Origin: Haloarcula halobia
GTDB taxonomy: Archaea > Halobacteriota > Halobacteria > Halobacteriales > Haloarculaceae
DNA length: 64,000 bases
Reading direction: 5' to 3'
Assembly (NCBI RefSeq): GCF_029338255.1
Contig: NZ_CP119787.1
Location: forward strand, 3,290,655 to 3,354,654
Notes under the pieces: model-generated
What the model saw: only the letters and a program-made list of their open reading frames with translations
Told to the model about the DNA's origin: nothing
Databases searched by the model: none
Made by a program: the position numbers and the translations under genes
Shown: positions 28,483 through 37,041 of the stretch, piece after piece
Numbering within the stretch: the stretch's first letter is position 1
Layout: each line of letters begins with the position of its first letter

Positions 28483-29205
28483 TCAGTCGACGAGGGCGAC
28501 AGCTCGGATGGGCGACCCCGATCCCTCCTCGATCTTGAGTGGGAAGGTAAACAGGAGCGATTCCGGCGGCAACTTCTCGAGGTTGGTGAGGTTCTCGATG
28601 ATGTACGTTTCGTTCCCAAGCAATTCGTAATGGGCGGGGAACTCCTCGGCTCCAGCGGCGTCGATGGCGGCTGTGTCGCAGCCGACGAGCCTCACATCGC
28701 TCTCCGTGAGGTAGGCGGCAGCGTCCGCAGCGAGTCCCGGCCAGTCGCTGAGAAATTCGTTCGCATCGTCGTCTGCAGACCAGTACCGATCCCAGCCGAA
28801 CTGGAAGAGGACACGATCGCCAGGCTCGATGGGTACGTGCTCCGCTTCCCACTCTTCGATGTGCTCGCGGGAGACCGTCTCGCCGGGACCCACGTCAGTC
28901 ACGTCAATGGTCACAGCCCGTCCCACGAGGCGATGTATCGGGACCGACGCGATGTCGTAATGCGCCGCTCCGTCGGAGATGAAGTGGAGGGGGGCATCGA
29001 CGTGTGTCCCGGTGTGTTCCCCCATCGAGATCCGGTAGTGACACGCTGGATCCCCCCGGTCGTAGGACTGGTAGAGCGTATGGCCATACCGAGCGTGGCT
29101 CGGGACCGACGGGATGCCCTCCTCGAGGGAGTGGGTCAGGTCGACCCACTCGAGCTGGGCGAACAGCTGGACCGCCTCCGAGACAGTGGATTCGCTGTCA
29201 CTCAT
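28483..29205 (-). CDS. cyclase-family metal-dependent hydrolase (kynurenine formamidase-like)
   Basis: A 240-residue protein. The family motif HTGTHVDAPLHF (HxGTHxDxPxHF) gives the zinc ligands, and WVDLTHSLEEGIPS is the usual N-terminal DLTH. LVGCDTAAIDA and a late HYELLGNETYIIENL are also typical. The family hydrolyses amide or cyclic bonds, as in N-formylkynurenine or isatin hydrolases. It is last in the row of minus-strand genes after an ABC transporter operon, with a 123-bp gap. A divergent formamidase lies nearby. The pair suggests use of an imported nitrogen compound; the exact substrate cannot be read. Confidence 0.85.
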   Translation of the reverse strand: MSDSESTVSEAVQLFAQLEWVDLTHSLEEGIPSVPSHARYGHTLYQSYDRGDPACHYRISMGEHTGTHVDAPLHFISDGAAHYDIASVPIHRLVGRAVTIDVTDVGPGETVSREHIEEWEAEHVPIEPGDRVLFQFGWDRYWSADDDANEFLSDWPGLAADAAAYLTESDVRLVGCDTAAIDAAGAEEFPAHYELLGNETYIIENLTNLEKLPPESLLFTFPLKIEEGSGSPIRAVALVD

Positions 29206-29328
29206 GCGTAACTCCTCGTCTCCGGGTCGCTCGTCCGTGCTCGTGACACGTATCGAGAACGTACATTGTGGCTGATAGTATACCGTGCTCCAATTAAATC
29301 TAAGGGAAACCGACTTGTTTGTCCGTAG

Positions 29329-30336
29329 TCACTTGACGATGTCTATCTTGTCTCGATCCATCGACATCGCGACGGCGAAGATGACGACGAATCCGAGGAT
29401 GATCTCCTGGATGAACGACTGGATGCTCAGCAGGTTCATCCCGTTGGTCAGCACGCCGATGACGAAGACACCGAGAATGGTTCGGTGGGGCCCGCCAACG
29501 CCACCGGTCAGTGCAGTGCCACCCATCACGATGGCTGCGATGCTCTGGAGGAGGAGGCCCTCACCCATGCCCGGCGTCGCCGAGGAGATCCGTGCAGTCA
29601 AGAGGACGCCGGCCAGCCCACAGAGGGTCCCGGAGACCACGAACGCACCGATCTTGTACCGATCGACGTTGACCCCCGAGAAGTCCGCGACCCGCTCGTT
29701 CTCACCCAGTGCGTACGTGTAGCGCCCGAAGGTGGTCTTCCAGGCGAGGAGCGAAACGAGTATGTAGAAGATGATACCCCAGACGACGAGGTTCGGGACC
29801 TGCGGGATCGTGTTGCCGATCGCGATCTGTCTGATCCCGGGTGAGTTGAAGGGGATCGAGTACCCGCCAGTCATCAGGAGGGCCGTGCCGCTGAAGACGG
29901 ACAACGAACCGAGGGTCACGAGGAACGAGGGAATCTTTGCTTTCGCGAACACCACGCCGTTCAGCAGGCCGACGCCCGTCCCCGCAAGTACCCCCAGGAG
30001 GAGAGCGAGTAAACCGAGATTGAAGTCGTTGATCAGCATCGCTGTAATGACGCCGCTCAGAGAGACGATAGACGCCACGGACAGATCGATACTCTGTTGC
30101 AGGATGGGAAAGGTTCCGGCGAGCGCCACGAACAACAGGATGATGCTGTTCATCATCACGTTCCCGACCAGATTCTCGTAGGTCAGAAACACGTTCGAGG
30201 TGGCGGTGAAGATACCCATCAGTATCAACAGCATCAAGAACGGTCCCAGATCCACGAGGATGTCCGTAACCGAGCGGTTGTTCCGATACTCACTAAGCCA
30301 ATCGAATACTGGGTTTCCACGTGTTTCTCCTGACAT
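29329..30336 (-). CDS. ribose-type ABC transporter permease (RbsC-like)
   Basis: A 335-residue membrane protein with about nine or ten hydrophobic helices. The ILQQSIDLSVASIVSLSGV segment and the EAA-like region GENERVADFSGVNVDRYK (followed by IGAFVVSGTLCGLAG) are characteristic of the RbsC/BPD_transp_2 family. TALTGGVGGPHRTILGVFVIG is a further conserved stretch. The ATPase gene precedes it with 2 bp spacing. It forms the membrane channel of an importer for a sugar or nucleoside-like solute. Confidence 0.9.
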   Translation of the reverse strand: MSGETRGNPVFDWLSEYRNNRSVTDILVDLGPFLMLLILMGIFTATSNVFLTYENLVGNVMMNSIILLFVALAGTFPILQQSIDLSVASIVSLSGVITAMLINDFNLGLLALLLGVLAGTGVGLLNGVVFAKAKIPSFLVTLGSLSVFSGTALLMTGGYSIPFNSPGIRQIAIGNTIPQVPNLVVWGIIFYILVSLLAWKTTFGRYTYALGENERVADFSGVNVDRYKIGAFVVSGTLCGLAGVLLTARISSATPGMGEGLLLQSIAAIVMGGTALTGGVGGPHRTILGVFVIGVLTNGMNLLSIQSFIQEIILGFVVIFAVAMSMDRDKIDIVK

Positions 30337-30338
30337 TG

Positions 30339-31928
30339 TTAGATCATCTTCTTGATTATCTCCGATTCGGTTGGTTTGTCGCCGCGCGGTGCATCGATTA
30401 CGTCGACGAGTTCGCCCTCGTGCATCACGCCGATCCGGTTGCTCATCCCGATCAGTTCGGGGGCGTCGGCGATGAATATCATCCCGACGCCGTCCGTGGC
30501 GAGCTGCCTGAGGATCTGGTAGACCTCCTCTTTGGCACCGACGTCGATACCGCGAGTCACGTTATCCATGACGAGGACAGACACCTCCCGCTGGAGGTTC
30601 TTCCCGAGCACGACTTTCTGCTGATTCCCACCGCTAAGCTGGATGAGTGGGGACTCGATGCCTGGCGTCTTGACGTTCAGTCGGTCGACGACCTCCTCGG
30701 CCATCTCGTCTTCCTTGTCGAAGTCGATGAGCCAGGGCACCGACCCGAGCCCCGGGACGTTGTCTGCGACGAGGTCGGTACCGAGACTCGGGAGCGAGAC
30801 GTTCACGCGCAGGGGCTGGTAGAGGAGTGTCCCTTCAGACTGGCGTTCCTTGGGGACGTAACCGATCCCCTTCTCGACCATCCTGTGGACCGACCCCGGT
30901 TCGACCGATTCCCCTTCGATGGAGATCTCGCCTTCGTCCGGCGTGTCGACGCCGCTCAAGACACGGCCGAGGGCGCTCTTCCCGCTACCCATGACGCCAC
31001 AGATGCCGAATATCTCACCTGCACGGACGTCGAAGGATACCGAATCGAAGTGGTTCTCTTTGCTCAGGTCCGACACCGAGAGGCAGACCTCGTTGTCCTC
31101 GACGCTGCGCTGGTCGGAGACCTGATAGTACTCTTCGGAGACTTCTCTGCCGACCATACTCTGCTGGAGTTTGTCCTCGGTGGCATCCTCCCGGGAAAGA
31201 TGGTCGACGACTTGGCCATCGCGGAGAACGTAGATGCGGTCGCTGATCTCGAGAACCTCGTCGAGTTCGTGTGAAACGAAGACGAACGAGGCCCGATCAC
31301 GCAGGTCGTCGATACGGTCGAACAGAAGATCGCGTCCGTCTTCCTCGAGGCCCGCAGTCGGCTCGTCGAGCAGTATGATCGGGTGGTCGGTGTGGACCGT
31401 CTCGGTGAACGCTTTCGCGATGCTCAGCATCTGCCGGTCGCTGAACGAGTAAGACGAGACGCGTTTCTCGAGGTCGAGGTCGATTCCGAGCGTGTCGAGA
31501 ACGTCCTCACCCTCACGTTTGAGCGTGTCTACGTCCAGGACTCCCGCCGTAGAGTAGTCCGGAAACTGCTCTAAGAACAAGTTCTCGTATCCCGAGAGAT
31601 TTGGAATGACGTTGTGTTCTTGATGGACGATGGCGATGCCGTGGTGAGAGGCCTCGCGGGGGGTCGTGATCGTGACTTCGTCGCCATCGACGAAGATACG
31701 CCCCCGGTCCTGTTGGTAGATGCCACTGAGGATGTTCAGGAGGGTGCTCTTTCCCGCACCGTTTTCGCCAACAAGCCCGACGACTTCGCCAGTCTGGAGT
31801 TCGAAGTTGACGTCGTCGAGGGCGACGACGTTCGTAAACTCCTTGCGGACGTTCTCGACCCTGAATCTGACGGTCGAATCAGAGTCACCCACGGCCTCGT
31901 CTTCTGTAGAATCTGTCTCTACACTCAT
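30339..31928 (-). CDS. ribose-type ABC transporter double ATPase (RbsA-like)
   Basis: A 529-residue protein with two nucleotide-binding domains. Domain 1: Walker A GENGAGKST, Walker B IILLDEPTAGL, but the signature is YSFSDRQM, a degenerate LSGGQ as often in RbsA. Domain 2: Walker A-like GVMGSGKSAL, signature QLSGGNQQKV, and Walker B VLVMDNVTRGIDVG, where the usual catalytic Glu after Asp is Asn. So one of the two sites may hydrolyse weakly. It sits between the binding-protein and permease genes (81 bp and 2 bp gaps). Confidence 0.9.
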   Translation of the reverse strand: MSVETDSTEDEAVGDSDSTVRFRVENVRKEFTNVVALDDVNFELQTGEVVGLVGENGAGKSTLLNILSGIYQQDRGRIFVDGDEVTITTPREASHHGIAIVHQEHNVIPNLSGYENLFLEQFPDYSTAGVLDVDTLKREGEDVLDTLGIDLDLEKRVSSYSFSDRQMLSIAKAFTETVHTDHPIILLDEPTAGLEEDGRDLLFDRIDDLRDRASFVFVSHELDEVLEISDRIYVLRDGQVVDHLSREDATEDKLQQSMVGREVSEEYYQVSDQRSVEDNEVCLSVSDLSKENHFDSVSFDVRAGEIFGICGVMGSGKSALGRVLSGVDTPDEGEISIEGESVEPGSVHRMVEKGIGYVPKERQSEGTLLYQPLRVNVSLPSLGTDLVADNVPGLGSVPWLIDFDKEDEMAEEVVDRLNVKTPGIESPLIQLSGGNQQKVVLGKNLQREVSVLVMDNVTRGIDVGAKEEVYQILRQLATDGVGMIFIADAPELIGMSNRIGVMHEGELVDVIDAPRGDKPTESEIIKKMI

Positions 31929-32009
31929 CGTGAGGGGCGTTGTAATCTGCGTTCGGATGTCGATAATGTGGTGTGCATACTAATTTGAAACAGATCGAAA
32001 TGGCGGCAG

Positions 32010-33446
32010 TCAGAGATACGGGTTCATGCCGTTCTCGTTGCGCGTCCTGTAGTCTTCCTCGACCTGATCGAACAGCTGCGTGTCGTCGTACGCGTCCGGG
32101 ATATCGAGGTTGTTCGGCCTGTTATCCTCGGTCCATTTGAGCTGCTCCCATTCGGATTTTCGGATCGGCACGAGTTCGTGTTGGGGGTCCCAGTCGTCCC
32201 CGCTCTCGTGGACCGACATCGCCTTCCAATCGTAGGGCGAGTGACCGTCGCTGTACGCGACGTCCATGTACCGGTCCGGCGTGGCGAACCTCGTCTCGAG
32301 GTCGCTGAACTTCGACTGATCGAGCTCCGGGTTGAGGACCGTGAGGGTCCGAACCCACAGCATCCGTTCCGGTGTCTTGGGCCGCCACCCGTGGAGCCAG
32401 TCCCACGCCTTGGCGACGGCCCAGCCGCCTTGCCAGAACGGCGGCGCGGCTTGCTCTTGAACCTGGTACGGTTCCCCGGAGTCAGGACCGTTGTTGTTGA
32501 GATACTCGATGTTCGAGAGCGCGCCGTCGAATCCGGTGAACGGAATCGCCATGTCGTTCTCCGAGAGGATCGACGCCGCACCCAGGCCGAGGGTACCGTT
32601 GTTGCAGTAGACGCCGTCGATGTCGTCGCCGTAGTTCGAGACGAACGCCGACATGACCTGGCGTCCCTTCTTCCGTGTCCACCCACCGGAGTACTGGTGT
32701 GCCAGCACGTTGATGTCGGGATATTCCTCGGCCGCCTGCTTGAACCCCTCATAGCGGTACGATCCGATGTGACCCTTGGGCCCGAGGATGACGACGACGT
32801 TCCCCGACCCGCCCATCTCTTCGAAGAGGACCTTCGCGGGGATCGCGCCTGCGTGGTAGGTTTCGGGGATCTGGTACTGGACGAATTCCGGCCCGACAGA
32901 CTCCGGAACCAGCCACTTACCCATCGACCAGTATTCGAAGAACGGCACTCCCTAGGCCACAGCAGTTTCGGCGAGCGATTTCACACCCGAGTCGCTCGGC
33001 GCAGTTGCCGCCACCATATCGGCACCGCTGGTGATCGCGCCTTCGATCTGAGAGATCTGTTTGCTCAGCTGACCGCCGTGGTCCTGGGCGCTTGCGGTCA
33101 TCCCGAAGTCGTTCGCTGCCTCCTTCATCCCATTTCGGAAGGCCTTCCAGAGGTCGATCTTCAGGCTGTCCGGGGACATGAACGCCTTGTCGATCTCCCT
33201 GTCGTAGCCACTCTGTTCGGTCGTCTCGTCGCCGCCGCCGTCAGAACCGCCCGACCCGTCAGAACCGCCACCGCCGTCAGAGCTGCCCGACCCGTCAGAA
33301 CCGCCGGAGCCACCGGAACCGCCATCGCTGCCTCCGCCGCATCCTGCCAGAGACCCCATCATCGACACGCCAACGACTCCCCCGACCTTCTTCAGATACG
33401 TGCGTCGTTTCCGTTTTCTGCCAAACGAGGTGGTATCATCCGACAT
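32010..33446 (-). CDS. RbsB-like substrate-binding lipoprotein, interrupted by one in-frame TAG
   Basis: Read as 478 residues from the ATG at 33446 (MSDDTTSFG); an ATG at 33461 adds five residues. A Tat-type signal (RRTYLKK) precedes the lipobox SLAGC, then a Gly/Ser/Asp linker. The periplasmic-binding fold begins DREIDKAFMSPDSLK and GMKEAANDFGMT. At 32952-32954 a TAG interrupts LAETAVA and GVPFFEYWSMGKW in one frame. CAG (Gln) to TAG would explain it. The remaining domain (VVVILGPKGHIGSYRYEGF) is intact. It is the first gene of the transporter operon and should set its specificity. If the stop is real, uptake would fail. Confidence 0.82.
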
Positions 33447-33869
33447 GCGGTTGAGCATCATAATACATGAGTAAAAAAATTTCCGGTATTTCTCATATTC
33501 GAATATTAGTGTGCTGACCGCCCAGATCTCTCAGATACTGTTACTATCAAAAAATTTTGAAAGTGTTTGTCAACTTCATACACGCGCTATTGTGTGGTAT
33601 TCAATGAAGCGGGAAAGATCAGGCCGTGGATTTTGTGGTGCTCTATATACATAACAGCCGCCAGAGCGGGAGTCGGGTGCAGGTCGATGTGGGTATCGTG
33701 TAGCACGAGCGGATTTCCAGGCCGATGATGGCACCGGCGATTCAGTCGAACGTTGGGGGCTGTCGCTGTCGAAAGTGCTGAATTACTCGATCGCTGTTGG
33801 GTTCCTCGATGTACTGGATATCAGATATGGCCGAAAAGCTGTCACCGATATAGAAACGAAAGACGATCC

Positions 33870-33925
33870 ACAGGCCAGCTCTGTCGGATTCCTCCCACGG
33901 ATGGATCCGTGGGCTTCCTCCTTGT
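33870..33925 (+). mobile_element. orphan IS200/IS605 (IS1341-type) right-end-like hairpin
   Basis: CCCACGGAT (33894-33902), a two-base loop and ATCCGTGGG (33905-33913) form a perfect 9-bp hairpin framed by GGATTCCT on the left and CTTCCTCCTTGTAC on the right. From memory, haloarchaeal TnpB-type elements end in such a CCTCCCACGG...CCGTGGG-TTCCTCC hairpin, which also forms the 3' part of the omega-like RNA. No tnpA or tnpB remains around it. Confidence 0.45.
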
Positions 33926-33967
33926 ACATCTGTGAGTACTGAAATCGCAGTAACTGTGCTGACCACC

Positions 33968-33973
33968 TTTATT
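33968..33973 (+). promoter_or_regulatory. TATA-like box of the formamidase gene
   Basis: TTTATT lies 28-33 nt before the ATG at 34001. It supports that ATG as the true start, although the first codons are separated from the rest by a frameshift. Confidence 0.45.
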
Positions 33974-34000
33974 TGAGTCGAATGACAAGAATATAGTGGT

Positions 34001-35304
34001 ATGTCACAACAAGTCACGAACGAGCCGAGGTCGACGAGTACACGCTGGGCCTGGTCGGGCCAGAGCAGGAGTGGGCCGGAACGGTGGCCGACGGCGGGAC
34101 CGTCAGGACACACACGCCGCCGGCCTGCTGGGGCCCGATGATCACACCGGACTTCCGCGGCGGCCACGAGGTCACGAAGCCCATCCGCGTCGACGGTGCT
34201 GAGGTCGGCGACGCCATCGCCATCCACATCAACAGCATCGAGATGACGAGCGTCGCGACCAGCACCGGGTCGATGAAAGAGCGGGAGGGGGCCTTCGGCA
34301 GCGACCCGTTCGTCGACCACAAGTGCCCTGAGTGTGGCGAACCCTGGCCCGAGAGCGTCGTCGAGGGCACCGGGGAAGACGCTATCCGGTGTGCCGAGTG
34401 TGGCGCGAACGCTTCGGCCTTCGGCTTCGAGTACGGCATCACGACGGTCTTCGACCACGAGAACGAGGTGGGCCTCACCGTCGACCAGGAGGCCGCCCAC
34501 GAACTCGCCGAGAACGCCAGGGAGAACATGGCGCTGCCCGAGAACTGCCGGCAACACCCCATCCTGCTGTACGAGCCCTCGGAGATGCCGGGGACACTCG
34601 GGCACCTCCGCCCGTTCATCGGCAACATCGGGACGACGCCACCGATCGAGCTGCCGGACTCCCACAACGCCGGCGACTTCGGGCAGTTCCTCATCGGCGC
34701 CGACCACGAGTGGGGCCTCGAGGACGAGACGGCCCTCGCCCAGCGCACCGACGGCCATATGGACATCAACGCCGTCCGCGAGGGTGCGGTGCTGATCTGC
34801 CCGGTCAAGGTCGACGGCGGGGGCATCTACGTCGGCGACATGCACGCCAACCAGGGCGACGGGGAACTGGCGCTGCACACCACCGACGTCAGCGGCCACA
34901 CCGAGTTCGACGTCGAGGTCGTCAAGGACCTCGACATCGACGGGCCAATCCTCCTCCCCAATCAGGCGGACCTCCCGCACATCGCCCAGCCGTACAGCGA
35001 CGCCGACGTCGCGGCCGGCGAGGCGCTGGGCGAGCAGTACGGCGTCGACGTCGAGACCGACATGGGCCCCATCCAGGTCGTCGGCTCCGGCGCGACGGTC
35101 AACGACGCGACCGACAACGCCTTCGACCGCGCCGGGACGCTGCTGGACATGTCCGAGGGCGAGGTCCGGACCCGCTGTACGTTCACCGGCGGCGTCGAGA
35201 TCGGACGCCTGCCCGGCGTCGTCCAGTTGAACATGCTCGCGCCGATGGATCGCCTCGAGGAACGCGGCCTGGCCCACCTAGTCCGTGACCAGTACGACCT
35301 CTGA
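34001..35304 (+). CDS. acetamidase/formamidase family protein, one-base frameshift near the start
   Basis: Read as 434 residues: MSQQVTNEP from the ATG at 34001, a missing base near 34029, then EVDEYTLGLVGPEQEWAG and the long intact frame. Conserved stretches include PPACWGPMITPDF, GDAIAIHINSIEM, HPILLYEPSEMPGTL, PDSHNAGDFG and GGIYVGDMHANQGDGE, matching the FmdA/AmdA family. A CPECGEPW and CAECGANAS pair suggests a zinc ribbon insert, not usual in all members. The family hydrolyses short amides to ammonia and acid. It stands divergent from a transporter operon that ends in a cyclase-type hydrolase. Confidence 0.87.
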
Positions 35305-35607
35305 ACGGGGCCACCACGGGGGCGGTTTCGAGACATCAGTTCGTCCGCTGGCGAGGCGAACGACGGCCCCGGTGAGGCCGTCGGCGGCATGACGCCCGGC
35401 GGTGCGGAGGCGACGGCCGGCGCCGAGACAGCGACGAACGAGACCGCCCGCGCCGAGCCCGCGGCGAATGCGGCCGACAAGTACACTACCCTGCTGTCGC
35501 CCCCACGAGACTGACCTCGGCCCTCCACTCACCGAGTGACGCTGGCTTCTTCACGCCGCCACGGGTGAGCCAGCACCGACTTGTATCGCGCCGCCGTACC
35601 GCTGGGC
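35305..35607. other. 303-bp gap with a doubtful 41-residue frame
   Basis: From 35389 an ATG opens a 41-residue Ala/Thr/Glu-rich frame that ends at 35514. It is in the same frame as the formamidase after its stop, so it may be a lost C-terminal extension, a small acidic protein or chance. Otherwise I see nothing here. Confidence 0.25.
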
Positions 35608-36222
35608 ATGAAGAAGTCCCTCGAGGAACACGCCGAGCGCTTCTCCGAACACGCCGCCGACTACGACGAGAGCCAGGACTCCCCCGAGTACCGCGCCTGT
35701 GCCGACCTCGTCGTGGCCCACGCCGACCCCCGTTCCGACGACGTGGTGCTGGATCTCGGCACCGGGACGGGCGCTATCGCGCTCGCCGTCGCCGGGGTCG
35801 CCGGCGAGGTCATCGGGCGTGACATCAGCAAGGGGATGCTCGAGAGAGCCCGCGAGAAAGCCGCCGACGCTGGCATCGAGAACGTCGCCTTCGGCGATGG
35901 GCGCTTCCGCGACCCGCAGGTCCCCGACGGCGTGGACGTCGATATCGTCACCTCGAACTTCGCGATGCACCACCTCGGCGACGACGAGAAGCGCGGGGCC
36001 ATCGACGTCATCGCCGGCCTCGGACCCCGGAAAATCGTCCTCGGCGACGTGATGTTCTTCGGGCACCCGGACCCCGACGAGCCGTTCTACAGCCCCGAGG
36101 TCGACGACCCCGCGACCGTCGGCGTGCTCGCGGACGCCTTGACCGACGCCGGCTACGCCATCACGGCCGTCGAGATGGTCGCCGGGCAGGTCGGCGTGCT
36201 GGTGGCCGAACGGCCGGACTGA
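35608..36222 (+). CDS. class I SAM-dependent methyltransferase
   Basis: A 204-residue protein starting at MKKSLEEHAERFSEHA. The SAM-binding motif I is VVLDLGTGTGAIA and motif II region GEVIGRDISKGMLERAREK; VDIVTSNFAMHHLGDDEK is the motif IV-like segment. The start contains a helix with HAADYDES as in UbiE-like enzymes. Target unknown. The neighbours give no clear pathway. Confidence 0.82.
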   Translation: MKKSLEEHAERFSEHAADYDESQDSPEYRACADLVVAHADPRSDDVVLDLGTGTGAIALAVAGVAGEVIGRDISKGMLERAREKAADAGIENVAFGDGRFRDPQVPDGVDVDIVTSNFAMHHLGDDEKRGAIDVIAGLGPRKIVLGDVMFFGHPDPDEPFYSPEVDDPATVGVLADALTDAGYAITAVEMVAGQVGVLVAERPD

Positions 36223-36231
36223 CCGTCGTAC

Positions 36232-36603
36232 TCAGTGCAGCTGCTTCGTGATGTCCGACGAGGAGACCATCCCGATGTAGTCGTCGTCGACGACCGGGAG
36301 GTGATTGATGCCGAAGTTGGTCATCATCGCCGCCGTCTCGCCCAGCGGGAGGTCCGGCGGGACGGTCTCTACGTGTTCGGTCATCAAATCCGAGACCAGC
36401 AGGTCGTCGGTGTCCATCCCCTCGGCGACGGCGTCCAGGACGTCCGTGCTCGTGATGATGGAGGGCGGCGCGGTCGTCACGAGCAGCGCGCTGATGTCCA
36501 TGTCGCGCATCACAGCGGCCGCCTCGACGACTTTCGCGTCCGGCGAGATGGTCTCTAACGGCGTGGTCATGATGTCCTTTACCAGAGTACGTTCGTTACC
36601 CAT
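36232..36603 (-). CDS. two-CBS-domain protein
   Basis: A 123-residue protein starting at MGNERTLVKDIMTT. Two CBS repeats are seen: VKDIMTTPLETISPDAKVVE with SIITSTDVLDAV, and VSDLMTEHVETVPPDLPL with MVSSSDITKQL. Such stand-alone pairs bind adenine nucleotides and act as sensors. It is convergent with the methyltransferase gene, 9 bp apart. Confidence 0.87.
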   Translation of the reverse strand: MGNERTLVKDIMTTPLETISPDAKVVEAAAVMRDMDISALLVTTAPPSIITSTDVLDAVAEGMDTDDLLVSDLMTEHVETVPPDLPLGETAAMMTNFGINHLPVVDDDYIGMVSSSDITKQLH

Positions 36604-36650
36604 GTGAGCAGTAGTCTCGGGCCGGGGATATTGCTTTTTCCACACCGCTG

Positions 36651-36908
36651 TCACTGCGATGCCGCCGGTTCGAGCCGGCTCCCGTCTCGCGGGCAGTAGT
36701 CGTGCTCCTCGACGGTCGACCGGAACCCACAGCGGGGACACTCGCGAACCGGCCGCGTCTCCTCGCGTCCCAGCCCCCTGAACAGGAACGGAACGAACGG
36801 TACGAGCAGGAAGACGAGCAGGGTGTCGAAGGACCACCACAGCGCCACCGTGACCGCGAGACTGCCCCCGAGGCCGACGAGTGCCGTCAGCGTCCGTGAC
36901 CCGACCAT
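36651..36908 (-). CDS. small membrane protein with zinc ribbon
   Basis: An 85-residue protein starting at MVGSRTLTALV. Two hydrophobic helices (about 8-25 and 30-45) are followed by CPRCGFRSTVEEHDYCPRDG, a zinc-ribbon-like motif with three Cys and one acidic position. It lies 47 bp upstream of the CBS gene on the same strand and so could be co-transcribed with it. Function unknown. Confidence 0.65.
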   Translation of the reverse strand: MVGSRTLTALVGLGGSLAVTVALWWSFDTLLVFLLVPFVPFLFRGLGREETRPVRECPRCGFRSTVEEHDYCPRDGSRLEPAASQ

Positions 36909-37041
36909 GTGTACCCGTTCGGCTGCGACGGCGAAAAGCCCAGGCGTCCGTGTGCCAGGCAGAAGTCCGATAGCCACTCGACCATGCACGGGCAATCGCC
37001 GAAGAGCAAGATAGTTACTCGCCCGCGGCCGACGCTACCCC

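Larger units (their letters stand above)
33447..34000. other. 554-bp AT-rich divergent promoter region with an IS-like hairpin
   Basis: This segment separates the transporter operon (minus) from the formamidase gene (plus), and must hold both promoters. AT-rich tracts lie at 33464-33600. The IS200/IS605-like hairpin at 33870-33925 and the TTTATT box at 33968 are listed separately. A minus-strand frame from 33940 to 33742 reads as plausible peptide but has no start of its own and no family I recognise. Confidence 0.5.

Noticed and set aside
33742..35277. Antisense open frame of 511 codons over the formamidase
   Set aside because: It mirrors the formamidase codons. Only its last part, in the intergenic region, reads protein-like, and it has no start or known family.
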